From: Dyella_D sp052115385
GTDB taxonomy: Bacteria > Pseudomonadota > Gammaproteobacteria > Xanthomonadales > Rhodanobacteraceae
NCBI RefSeq assembly: GCF_052115385.1
Contig: NZ_JBFRGP010000013.1
Span: 67,844 to 131,843, forward strand
Length of the DNA stretch: 64,000 bases
Reading direction: 5' to 3'
Shown: in pieces, positions 19,017 to 26,145 of the stretch
Numbering within the stretch: position 1 is the stretch's first letter
Layout: each line of letters opens with the position of its first letter
The notes under the pieces: generated by a model
Database searches by the model: none
Seen by the model: the letters and a program-made list of their open reading frames with translations, nothing else
What the model was told of the DNA's origin: nothing
Made by a program: the position numbers and the translations under genes

Positions 19017-19597
19017 GGCGCACCTCCGGCGTGCGCTGAGGATTCGCCGGCAAGCTCCGGCAAGACATTGCGCAGGCGTACCCGCGCGTGGAACAGCCGT
19101 GCCTTCACCGTGCCCACCGGGCACTGCATGATCACGGCCACGTCGTTGAGCGAATGGCCCACGCCGTAGACCAGCTCCAGCACCACCCGCTGGTCGATGG
19201 TGAGGCGGTCCAGCGCCTTGCCTAGCCAGTCGCGCAATTCGTGGTCCTCGCTGGGGTCGTGGCTGGGGGCGCGGTCGCCGTAGAGGCTGTCGTCCTCGAT
19301 CGGCTCGTCGCCATGCTGGCGCAGCGCTTTCAGGCCGCAGCGGTAGGCGATGCCCATGATCCAGGTCGACACGCGCGAATCGCCCTGGAAGGTGCCGGCT
19401 TTCTGCCAGGCGATCCAGAAGCAGTCGTTGATGACTTCCTCGATCACGTCCGGGCGCCGGGTCAGGCGCGCCAGGAAGCGCGTCAGGCGGCCGTGATAGC
19501 CGCGATACAGCGTGGCCAGGGCCACGCGGTCGCCCGCCGCCATGCGCTGCAGCAGCGCTCGGTCGGTGGCATCGGCTTCGATATCGGCTTCGTTCAT
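19013..19597 (-). CDS. ECF RNA polymerase sigma factor
   Basis: A 194-residue extracytoplasmic-function sigma factor. Region 2 contains 'LYRGYHGRLTRFLARLT' and 'VIEEVINDCFWIAWQKAGTF'; region 4 contains 'LTIDQRVVLELVYGVGHSLN' followed by 'VAVIMQCPVGTVKARLFHAR'. Upstream is a 99-bp spacer; downstream are the overlapping anti-sigma and subtilase genes. The set is a three-gene operon with stop-start overlaps. Operons of this make-up respond to envelope or oxidative stress; the stimulus here is unknown. Confidence 0.95.
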   Translation of the reverse strand: MNEADIEADATDRALLQRMAAGDRVALATLYRGYHGRLTRFLARLTRRPDVIEEVINDCFWIAWQKAGTFQGDSRVSTWIMGIAYRCGLKALRQHGDEPIEDDSLYGDRAPSHDPSEDHELRDWLGKALDRLTIDQRVVLELVYGVGHSLNDVAVIMQCPVGTVKARLFHARVRLRNVLPELAGESSAHAGGAP

Positions 19598-19696
19598 GGC
19601 GTCAGGTCACCGGTCGGAGGGCGGCGTGGCTGTCCCCATGAGTGCCGACCGGATAGGAAAAGGTTGCGCCCTGGTTAGGATCCGTCGCAAGGCCGC

Positions 19697-20413
19697 TCAG
19701 AACGACCAAAGCACCGTCGCCACCCAGGGTTCCGCCCCAGGGGAGCGTGAACGCCAGTAGCGGGGCGTCTTCACATCCGCCGCCACCCGGTCCAGCTCCA
19801 CCCGCCAGGCGCCGCGGGTCCAGGCCAGGCCCGCATGGCCGTAGCGGTAGTACGGGTAGGGGTCGAAATAGGACTTGGCCACCCCGGCGCCGACCGACAG
19901 CGACAGTTCCTCGGTCAGCGGCCAGTGGAAGTTGGCGTCTGCGCCGCCGCGGGTGCGTTCATGGTCGGCGTGGGTGAAGTGGGTGGCCGACACGCCGAAG
20001 GTGAGCACGTCGCGGTACGTCCAGTGCAGGCCGCCTTCGCTGCGGTCGAAGAAGCGGTTGCCGGTGGGGTATTTGTAGTAGATCGCGCTGGCCTGCATGG
20101 ACCAGTCGCCGGACAGCGTCCAGTAGTGCGCGACCTGGCCCATCGCCTCCACCATCCGCCCCGGCGAGCGCGCCTTGGCGCTGGCCGAAAGTCCCAGCGC
20201 CCAGCCGTCCGGCGTGGTCCACGACAGCACGCCCTGCAGGATCGGCGTGGCCTTGGTGATCGCCTGGCCGCGATCGACCAGCTGCGAGCTGAGCGCGATA
20301 CCGCCGCCGAGCGTGCCGGCGTGCAGCGGCAGCGCCATGCAGCTCGCCGCCACGGTGGAGAACAGCCAACGTAGCGGCGGGGCCTTGCGTACAGCGGCGA
20401 GCGATGTTGTCAG
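19697..20413 (-). CDS. TorF-like outer-membrane beta-barrel protein, probable CTG start
   Basis: A 238-residue beta-barrel protein resembling the TorF/TIGR02001 putative porins ('GGIALSSQLVDRGQAI', 'PILQGVLSWTTPDGWALGLS'). It ends with an aromatic C-terminal strand ('WVATVLWSF') as outer-membrane proteins do. No ATG, GTG or TTG gives a complete signal peptide: the in-frame ATG at 20749 lies inside the cytochrome gene and a GTG at 20353 would cut the signal in half. A CTG at 20413 overlaps the cytochrome stop as CTGA. It yields a textbook signal with basic residues, a hydrophobic core 'WLFSTVAASCMALPLHA' and an AxA-like cut. Last gene of the electron-transfer set. Confidence 0.7.
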   Translation of the reverse strand: MTTSLAAVRKAPPLRWLFSTVAASCMALPLHAGTLGGGIALSSQLVDRGQAITKATPILQGVLSWTTPDGWALGLSASAKARSPGRMVEAMGQVAHYWTLSGDWSMQASAIYYKYPTGNRFFDRSEGGLHWTYRDVLTFGVSATHFTHADHERTRGGADANFHWPLTEELSLSVGAGVAKSYFDPYPYYRYGHAGLAWTRGAWRVELDRVAADVKTPRYWRSRSPGAEPWVATVLWSF

Positions 20414-20811
20414 TGGAGCGTGCCCAGGTAGGAAATGAGATCGTCGAGCTGTTTTGGATCGTTCAGCCCATCGTATTTCATTTTCGTACCGGGATTGGCG
20501 CGCTTGGCCGGTTGAGCGAGATAACTGTGCAGTTGTTCCGGTGTCCACACCCAACTCGACTGCGCATGCAGCGCATCGGAGTACTCGTAATCCGACACCG
20601 TGGCCGCCTTGCGGCCCACCACGCCGAACAGGCTCGGGCCTTTCTTGTTGCGGCCTTCCTTGATGCTGTGGCACTCGGCGCATTCGCTCTTGAACACGTC
20701 GGCGCCCGCCGATGCATCGCCGGCGAAGGCCGGCGAGCCGGTCATCCATGCGCAGGCGAGCGCGGCGAGGGCGAGATTTCGAAAGTTTCGCTTAAGGCTT
20801 GAGGTCTTCAC
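20410..20811 (-). CDS. periplasmic class I cytochrome c
   Basis: A 133-residue monoheme cytochrome c. The GTG start at 20811 gives a Sec signal ('LALAALACAWMTGSPAFA'). The heme site is 'CAECH' at residues 44-48, and the Met axial ligand is in 'NPGTKMKYDGL' (Met111), the usual class I pattern of c2/c550 proteins. It follows the cytochrome-porin gene by 13 bp and overlaps the TorF-like gene. It is likely the soluble periplasmic electron carrier between the b561 in the inner membrane and the outer-membrane heme protein. Confidence 0.92.
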   Translation of the reverse strand: MKTSSLKRNFRNLALAALACAWMTGSPAFAGDASAGADVFKSECAECHSIKEGRNKKGPSLFGVVGRKAATVSDYEYSDALHAQSSWVWTPEQLHSYLAQPAKRANPGTKMKYDGLNDPKQLDDLISYLGTLH

Positions 20812-20824
20812 GCATCGGATCCGG

Positions 20825-22165
20825 TCAGAACGCCACGGCGGCGGTAAGGGAAAAAGCATTGAAGTCGCGCGCATTGGTGCCGGGTGCGCCGAAGATGTTG
20901 TCGCGCGCGCCATTGAAGCGGGTGAAGCGGAACCAGTTGGCGGCGAGCTTGAGGTTGGCGATCGAGGTGTACGAGTCGTCCTTGCCGAACGGCGCCCAGT
21001 ACAGGCTGACCAGGTTGGCGGTGGTATCCGGCACGCCATAGGGAACGAAGCGCGCGTCGTCGCGCGAGCCGGTGCTCACCAGGTGCGAGAACAGCAGGGT
21101 GTAGCTCTGCTTGAAGGTGTAGGCCACGGTCAGGGTCTGGTCGTGCACGCTGCCGCGCGGCTTGGCCAGCAGGCCCGGGGCGATCGGACTGGCCGGCGTG
21201 CTGCCGTACTTGCGCCGCTCCAGGATGTTCACGTAGCTCAGCTGCACGATGTGTTCGCGGTTGCCGAGGAACTGGTAGGTGAGGTCGTAGCCGAGGTCGG
21301 TGAGCCGGTCCATCGGGCCACCGCTGCGCGGCAATTCGCGCTTGGTGGTGAGCGCGACTACGCCTGCCGAGAAGAACTGCCGCCGCATGTCGCGCATATA
21401 GGCGAAGCGCGCGTAGCCGGTGTCGTGCAGCTTGCCCGGGTCGCCGTTGGGGTTGTAGCCGAGGCGGTCCTGGGTCGAGCGCTGCATCGAGTTGTAGGTG
21501 CCCACTTCGCCATACCAGCGCGCGTCGTACAGGCCATACACGGTGGCGCCGAACACGCGGTTGGCCGGCGCATTCGGGCTGGACGGATTGAGCACGGTGC
21601 CGGTGACGCCGGGCGGGCCCAGCGACGAGGCGGCGGGCAGGGCGGCGATCGGATCCTGGAAGCCGGGATTGTTGTTGACGCTCACGCCGACGGTGAGGTC
21701 CTTGCCGCCGAGCTTCAGTTCTTTCGCGACGAAGCGCAGGTCCACGTCGCTGAGCTTGGTGTCGAAGCGGTTGTGGCCGTCGTTGTTGCTGGTCACCTTC
21801 ACATAGCCGCCGACCTGGTCGGTCAGGCGCCCGGCCAGATAGACGTCCGCCTCGGTCAGCCGGTTGGAACTCTCGCCGCGCGCCGGCACCGAGCGCGTGC
21901 CGATCAGCTGCGCGGCGACCGGCAGCTTGAAACCCTTGCCGTCGGTGTCGGTATAGCCGTTGAGCTTGAAGCGCATGCCGTAGGGCGTGAGCGCGGGGCC
22001 ATAGGAGCCGGCATGGCAGTCGGCGCAGGCGGCGCCGGTCTGGCGGGCGTAGACGGGAATCGCTTGCGCGGTGGTGCAGGCCAGCGAGAAGGCCGCGCCC
22101 ACGCCGTACAGCACGGTCATGTTCCGCGTCCGGTGCGCCATGCGGCGGTACGGCAGAGACAGCAT
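20825..22165 (-). CDS. cytochrome c-porin fusion (Cyc2-like architecture)
   Basis: A 446-residue outer-membrane protein. An AGGAGG lies 5 bp before the ATG at 22165, so the start is secure. After a signal ('VLYGVGAAFSLACTTAQA') comes one heme motif 'CADCH' (residues 47-51) in the context 'PVYARQTGAACADCHAG' and 'YGMRFKLNGYT'. About 370 residues of amphipathic beta-strands follow, ending in 'FSLTAAVAF', an outer-membrane barrel signature. A short N-terminal monoheme domain fused to a barrel is the architecture of Cyc2-type proteins, which pass electrons across the outer membrane. Similar fusions with unknown partners also exist, so iron oxidation is only one possibility. Confidence 0.8.
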   Translation of the reverse strand: MLSLPYRRMAHRTRNMTVLYGVGAAFSLACTTAQAIPVYARQTGAACADCHAGSYGPALTPYGMRFKLNGYTDTDGKGFKLPVAAQLIGTRSVPARGESSNRLTEADVYLAGRLTDQVGGYVKVTSNNDGHNRFDTKLSDVDLRFVAKELKLGGKDLTVGVSVNNNPGFQDPIAALPAASSLGPPGVTGTVLNPSSPNAPANRVFGATVYGLYDARWYGEVGTYNSMQRSTQDRLGYNPNGDPGKLHDTGYARFAYMRDMRRQFFSAGVVALTTKRELPRSGGPMDRLTDLGYDLTYQFLGNREHIVQLSYVNILERRKYGSTPASPIAPGLLAKPRGSVHDQTLTVAYTFKQSYTLLFSHLVSTGSRDDARFVPYGVPDTTANLVSLYWAPFGKDDSYTSIANLKLAANWFRFTRFNGARDNIFGAPGTNARDFNAFSLTAAVAF

Positions 22166-22234
22166 GAAACCTCCTTGGTGTTTCCGGGGGGTGGGTCTTG
22201 CTAGAGGGGGACAGCGAGAGGGGCGGCGTGAGAT

Positions 22235-22846
22235 TCAGCGCGCGCGCCACGGCCACATCGAGCGCAGCACGTCGTCGCGCCGCACGAAGTGGTGATAGAG
22301 CGCGGCGCCGATATGCAGCAGGACCAGGGCGAGCAAGGCCCAGGCGATGTCCTGGTGCCAGACCAGCAAGGCATCGGCGAGATCTTCGTCGTCCGCCACC
22401 AGCGCGGGCAGCGTGGCGCCGAACAGATACACCGGCTTGCCTTCGGCATTGCTGAGCGCCCAGCCGACCAGCGGCAGGGCGAGCAGGATCAGGTACAGCG
22501 CGGCGTGGGTAAGCCAGGCGGCGATGCGGACCAGGCGCGAATGGACCACCTGCGGCAGCTTGCCGTTGCGCAAGCGCAGGCCGATGCGCAGCACCGCCAG
22601 CAGCAGCACCAGCAGTCCGCTATGGCGATGGGCTTCGAGCAGCCACTGGCGGGCCACGCGGCCGGCCACTTCGTCGCGGGTCAGCGCGAAGGCCGCGGCG
22701 GCGATCAGCAGCAGCACCGTGCTCCAGTGCAGGATCGCCAGGCCGCGCGGGCGGCGGATCGATTGCTGTGCCTGCGTGGGGCTTGCAATGGCGGGCGTGC
22801 TGCCCGGCATCGGCATGTCGGCTTTGTCCTCGTACCTCGAACCCAT
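22235..22846 (-). CDS. cytochrome b561-family membrane protein
   Basis: A 203-residue four-helix b-type cytochrome. Heme-ligand His residues lie in 'LAILHWSTVLLL', 'LEAHRHSGLLVLLL', 'ALLVWHQDIAWALLALV' and 'LLHIGAALYHHF'. The family takes electrons from the quinone pool or from a periplasmic donor. The start could also be the ATG at 22816. It heads a minus-strand set with the cytochrome-porin, cytochrome c and TorF-like genes. Confidence 0.92.
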   Translation of the reverse strand: MGSRYEDKADMPMPGSTPAIASPTQAQQSIRRPRGLAILHWSTVLLLIAAAAFALTRDEVAGRVARQWLLEAHRHSGLLVLLLAVLRIGLRLRNGKLPQVVHSRLVRIAAWLTHAALYLILLALPLVGWALSNAEGKPVYLFGATLPALVADDEDLADALLVWHQDIAWALLALVLLHIGAALYHHFVRRDDVLRSMWPWRAR

Positions 22847-23161
22847 CCAGCGATCCCCGCGCGTCGTGTCTGGCGTAGGTGCGGGTTGGATCGAGAAAGG
22901 TTGTGATCAATTTGCACATTGAATCCTTCTCCCTCCGGGAGCGCGCGGCTTTGAGGAGCGAGGAAGGTGGCGGCAGCCGGATGAGGGTACGGGCGGAGTG
23001 GAACGCACCACTTCGGCCGCACCCTCACCCCAACCCCTCTCCGATGGGAGAGGGGCTCAGGTTTTTGCATCGCCTGCTGTGAAGCACACGCAACCTTTCC
23101 CGACGCCACGGGCACTCAGCCTCGAACAGGTCGTTCTCACACGAGCGAAGAGTCAGCCACG
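22847..23161. other. divergent intergenic region with REP-like inverted repeats
   Basis: 315 bp between the b561 gene (minus) and the first glycan gene (plus). Nearly half is taken by the palindromic element listed at 22921-23060. The remaining ends should hold the two promoters; an AT-richer stretch at about 22895-22925 precedes b561. Confidence 0.4.
22921..23060. repeat. REP-like palindromic element
   Basis: It contains an imperfect long inverted repeat (atgagggtacggg at 22981 against ccgcaccctcac at 23018) and a tight hairpin, cccctctcc-gatg-ggagagggg, at 23034-23055. The Gs and Cs are arranged as in repetitive extragenic palindromes common in Xanthomonadales. A T5 run follows the hairpin, but no plus-strand gene ends there, so it is not called a terminator. 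Confidence 0.6.
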
Positions 23162-23587
23162 ATGGACATCGAACGCATCCAGTTTCAGCAGCACGGCGAC
23201 CACGGCGGCATGCTCGTGGCCTTGGAACAGGAGCGCAACGTGCCGTTCGAGATTCGGCGCGTGTACTACGTGTACGCCACCGAGCCGAACGTGCACCGCG
23301 GCCGGCATGCGCACCGCCATCTCAAGCAGCTGGCGGTGGCCGTGCGCGGCTCGGTGACCATCCTGCTCGACGACGGCACCGGCCCGGTCGAGGTGGTGCT
23401 GAACGACCCGGGCCAGGGCCTGCTGCTGGGCGACATGGTCTGGCGCGAGCTGTACGGCTTCAGCGACGACTGCGTGCTGATGGTGCTGGCCGACCAGTTC
23501 TACGACCCGGCCGACTACATCACCGACTACGACGAATTCCTGCGCGAAGCCAACGGCTTCCACCGCCTCGGGGGCGCGGTGGCATGA
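23162..23587 (+). CDS. fdtA: FdtA/WxcM-type dTDP-4-oxo-6-deoxyglucose 3,4-ketoisomerase
   Basis: A 141-residue cupin of the FdtA/QdtA type. These enzymes move the keto group of dTDP-4-oxo-6-deoxy-D-glucose from C4 to C3, the step before C3 amination to Fuc3N- or Qui3N-type sugars. Characteristic stretches are 'RRVYYVYATEPNVHRGRHAH' and 'HLKQLAVAVRGSVTILLDDG', with the catalytic His region 'RGRHAHR'. A dTDP sugar aminotransferase (26142-27254) and an acetyltransferase in the same run fit a 3-acetamido-3,6-dideoxyhexose pathway. RmlA/RmlB would come from elsewhere in the genome. It overlaps the next gene by ATGA. Confidence 0.85.
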   Translation: MDIERIQFQQHGDHGGMLVALEQERNVPFEIRRVYYVYATEPNVHRGRHAHRHLKQLAVAVRGSVTILLDDGTGPVEVVLNDPGQGLLLGDMVWRELYGFSDDCVLMVLADQFYDPADYITDYDEFLREANGFHRLGGAVA

Positions 23588-24249
23588 GCCGGCCGCTGGT
23601 GCTGGTCGGCGCGGGCGAGATGGCGCGGATCGCGCTCGAATACTTCGAGCACGACAGCGACTACGAGGTGGTCGCCTTCAGCGTCGAGCGCGCGCACCTG
23701 AAAGAAACCGAGCTGGAAGGGCGTCCGGTGCTGGCCTACGAGGAGCTGGCGGCGAGCTACGCGCCGGGCGATGCCGAGCTGTTCGTGGCGATTCCCGCCA
23801 CCGGCCTCAATCGCTTGCGCACGCGCCTGTACCTGGATGCCAAGGGCAAGGGCTACCGCTTCGCCAGCTACGTCAGCAGCCACGCCTTCGTGTGGCGCAA
23901 CGCCGAGATCGGCGAAAACACCTTTATTTTCGAAAACAACGTGATCCAGCCGTTCGTGCGGGTGGGCAACAACTGCATCCTGTGGAGCGGCAACCACGTG
24001 GGGCATCGCACGGTGGTGCGCGACCATGTGTTCGTCGCCTCGCACGCGGTGATTTCGGGTTTCTGCGAGATCGGCGAAAGCAGCTTCGTCGGCGTCAACG
24101 CCACCTTCAACGACGGCGTGAAAGTGGCGGCGGACAATGTGATCGGTTCCGGTGCCCTGGTGGTGCGCGATACCGAACCGGGCAAGGTCTACGTCGGCTC
24201 GCCTGCGCGTGCCTTGCCGGACCGCTCCAGCCTGGATGTGAGGTTCTAG
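23584..24249 (+). CDS. NeuD/PglD-like sugar O/N-acetyltransferase
   Basis: A 221-residue left-handed beta-helix acyltransferase. An N-terminal Rossmann-like domain ('PLVLVGAGEMARIALEYFEH') is followed by hexapeptide repeats ('NAEIGENTFIFENNVIQPFV', 'VGHRTVVRDHVFVASHAVIS') with the active-site His context 'SGNHVGHRT'. Family members acetylate amino sugars (PglD) or sialic acid precursors (NeuD). Placed between the ketoisomerase and the aminotransferase, it probably acetylates the 3-amino group of the dTDP sugar. Confidence 0.87.
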   Translation: MSRPLVLVGAGEMARIALEYFEHDSDYEVVAFSVERAHLKETELEGRPVLAYEELAASYAPGDAELFVAIPATGLNRLRTRLYLDAKGKGYRFASYVSSHAFVWRNAEIGENTFIFENNVIQPFVRVGNNCILWSGNHVGHRTVVRDHVFVASHAVISGFCEIGESSFVGVNATFNDGVKVAADNVIGSGALVVRDTEPGKVYVGSPARALPDRSSLDVRF

Positions 24250-24254
24250 CGCGC

Positions 24255-25223
24255 ATGCTGACGTGGACCAAGCGCGGACTGGTATTCGAGGTGGCGCGCG
24301 ATGGCGTCGGTGGCTGGATGCGCCATTCGGCGCTGACCCCGACGCCGTGGCAGCTGGATGAGCAGCGCATTCGCGTCTACGCCGGTTTTCGCGATGGCGC
24401 CGGGGTCAGCCGGCTCGGCTATGTCGACCTGGCGGCGGACGATCCATCGTGCGTACTCGGCGTGAGTGCGCAGCCGGTGCTGGATATCGGCCGCGGCGGT
24501 TGCTTCGACGACAACGGCATGATCCTGGGCGACGTGGTCGAAGCACCAGGCGGGCTGCACCTGTTCTACGTGGGTTTCCAGCAGGTGGCGAAGGCCAAGT
24601 TCCTGGCCTTCAGCGGTCTGGCCCTGTCCACCGACGGCGGCGAACATTTCCAGCGCGTGCAGGAGACGCCGATCCTGGATCGCGCGCCACGCCGCAGCAC
24701 CATCGCGGCGATCCACAGCGCGCACTACGACAACGGCCTGTGGCGGCTGTGGTATGCGGTGGGCGACGACTGGGAATCGATCGGCGGCCGGCCGTTTCCG
24801 CGTTATCACATCTGTTACACCGAGACGCGCGACCTCCATGCGATCCCGCGCGGCGACCGCATGTGCCTGTTGCCGCGCGGCGACGAATACCGCATCGGGC
24901 GGCCGCGCGTGTATCGCTTGGGCGGCCGCTACGTCATGTACTTCACCTGGGGCGACCGTGCCGGACGCTATCAGCCCGGCGTGGCGTTCAGCGACGACGG
25001 CGTGCATTGGGAGCGCGACGACGATGCGCTCGGCATCGCCCCTTCCCGCGACGGCTGGGATGCGCGCGCGCTGTGCTATCCGGCCTTGCTGCGCCAGCGC
25101 GGCAAGCTGCTGATGTTCTACAACGGCAACGACATGGGCATGGCCGGCTTCGGTTTGGCCGAGACGGCGTTCGACGAAGGCCGGCAAGCGGTGGCCGGGG
25201 AGCGCGCGCATGCTCTCGGTTAG
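24255..25223 (+). CDS. GH43/GH32-like five-bladed beta-propeller protein
   Basis: A 322-residue protein. Short repeated blades such as 'SGLALSTDGGEHFQRV', 'AIHSAHYDNGLWRLWYA' and 'GVAFSDDGVHWERDDD' mark a five-bladed propeller as in GH32/GH43/GH68 or GH130-like enzymes. Candidate acidic residues are in 'GCFDDNGMI' and 'NGNDMGMAGFG'. No signal peptide is visible, so it is probably cytoplasmic. A cytoplasmic propeller in a glycan locus may process or phosphorolyse a sugar intermediate. The start at 24255 is 5 bp after the previous stop; the longer upstream frame is a shadow. Confidence 0.7.
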   Translation: MLTWTKRGLVFEVARDGVGGWMRHSALTPTPWQLDEQRIRVYAGFRDGAGVSRLGYVDLAADDPSCVLGVSAQPVLDIGRGGCFDDNGMILGDVVEAPGGLHLFYVGFQQVAKAKFLAFSGLALSTDGGEHFQRVQETPILDRAPRRSTIAAIHSAHYDNGLWRLWYAVGDDWESIGGRPFPRYHICYTETRDLHAIPRGDRMCLLPRGDEYRIGRPRVYRLGGRYVMYFTWGDRAGRYQPGVAFSDDGVHWERDDDALGIAPSRDGWDARALCYPALLRQRGKLLMFYNGNDMGMAGFGLAETAFDEGRQAVAGERAHALG

Positions 25224-26145
25224 ACCTTATGCCCCGGTGGACGCTGCGGCGTGGGATGCGCTGGTCGCACGTTCGCGCAATGGCAACCTGCTGCACCGGC
25301 GCGGCTATATGGACTATCACGCCGACCGCTTCGTCGATGCCTCGCTGCTGGTGGAGAAGGACGGCGAACTCGTCGCCGTGCTGCCGGCCAATCGCGATGG
25401 CGAGCAGGTGAGCAGCCATGGCGGGCTTACTTACGCCGGCCTGATCAGTTCGCACGCGTTACGTGCCGAGGCGGCGCTGGAGGCGTTCGAGAAGATCGGC
25501 GAGCACTACCGCGCGCTGGGCGCGAAGCGCTTGCTCTACAAGGCGGGGCCGCATGTATTCCACGTGTATCCGGCCGAGGAAGATCTGTACGCGCTGCATC
25601 GGCTGGGCGCTCGCCTGGTGCGGCGCGATCTCTCTTCGGTGATCGCCTTGCGCGAGCCGTTCCAGTTCACGGAGGAGCGCCGCCGCGCCGTGGCCAAGGC
25701 GCGCAAGGCCGGGCTGGGCGTGCGCACCGGCGGCGACCTTGCACCGTTCCATGCACTGCTGACCCAGGTGCTCGCCAGGCACGAAGCCACTCCGGTCCAC
25801 TCGCTGGCGGAGCTGCGCCTGCTGCAAGGGCGCTTCCCGGAACATATCGTGCTGCACGAAGTGGCGGACGGAAACGAACCCTTGGCGGCCGCGCTCGTCT
25901 ATGACCTGGGGCCGACGGCGCACACGCAGTACCTGGCCGCTTCCGAAGCCGGCCGCCAGCGCCATGCGTTGAGCCTGCTGCTGGCCGAGCTGATCGAGCA
26001 CACCTATGCGCACAAGCGCCACTTCAGCTTCGGCGTCTCCACCGAGCAGGCCGGGCGCGTGCTGAATACGGGGCTGGTCGAACAGAAGGAGCGCTTCGGC
26101 GCCCGCGCCGCGGTACACGACTTCTACGAATGGGAGTTCGCATGA
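25210..26145 (+). CDS. GNAT/FemAB-like acyltransferase
   Basis: A 311-residue protein with two tandem GNAT-like halves, as in FemAB/BioF2-type acyltransferases. The first has 'VARSRNGNLLHRRGYMDYH' and 'LVEKDGELVAVLPANRDGE'; the second has 'ALVYDLGPTAHTQYLAASEA' and 'RHALSLLLAELIEHTYAH'. These proteins commonly add amino-acyl or acyl groups to sugars or lipids. It overlaps the propeller gene by 14 bp and the aminotransferase by ATGA, so all three are translated as a unit. It may acylate the amino sugar made by the neighbours. Confidence 0.75.
   Translation: MLSVRPYAPVDAAAWDALVARSRNGNLLHRRGYMDYHADRFVDASLLVEKDGELVAVLPANRDGEQVSSHGGLTYAGLISSHALRAEAALEAFEKIGEHYRALGAKRLLYKAGPHVFHVYPAEEDLYALHRLGARLVRRDLSSVIALREPFQFTEERRRAVAKARKAGLGVRTGGDLAPFHALLTQVLARHEATPVHSLAELRLLQGRFPEHIVLHEVADGNEPLAAALVYDLGPTAHTQYLAASEAGRQRHALSLLLAELIEHTYAHKRHFSFGVSTEQAGRVLNTGLVEQKERFGARAAVHDFYEWEFA

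Noticed and set aside
17071..19068. A 665-codon open frame through the subtilase and upstream
   Set aside because: Its first 230 codons are the shadow of the anti-sigma gene; the real subtilase starts at GTG 18372 with a lipobox.
19697..20749. ATG start at 20749 for the TorF-like protein
   Set aside because: It would lie inside the cytochrome c gene and add about 110 residues of Arg-rich shadow before the signal peptide.
23034..23065. Rho-independent terminator
   Set aside because: The hairpin and T5 run are present, but no plus-strand gene ends upstream; it belongs to the REP-like block.
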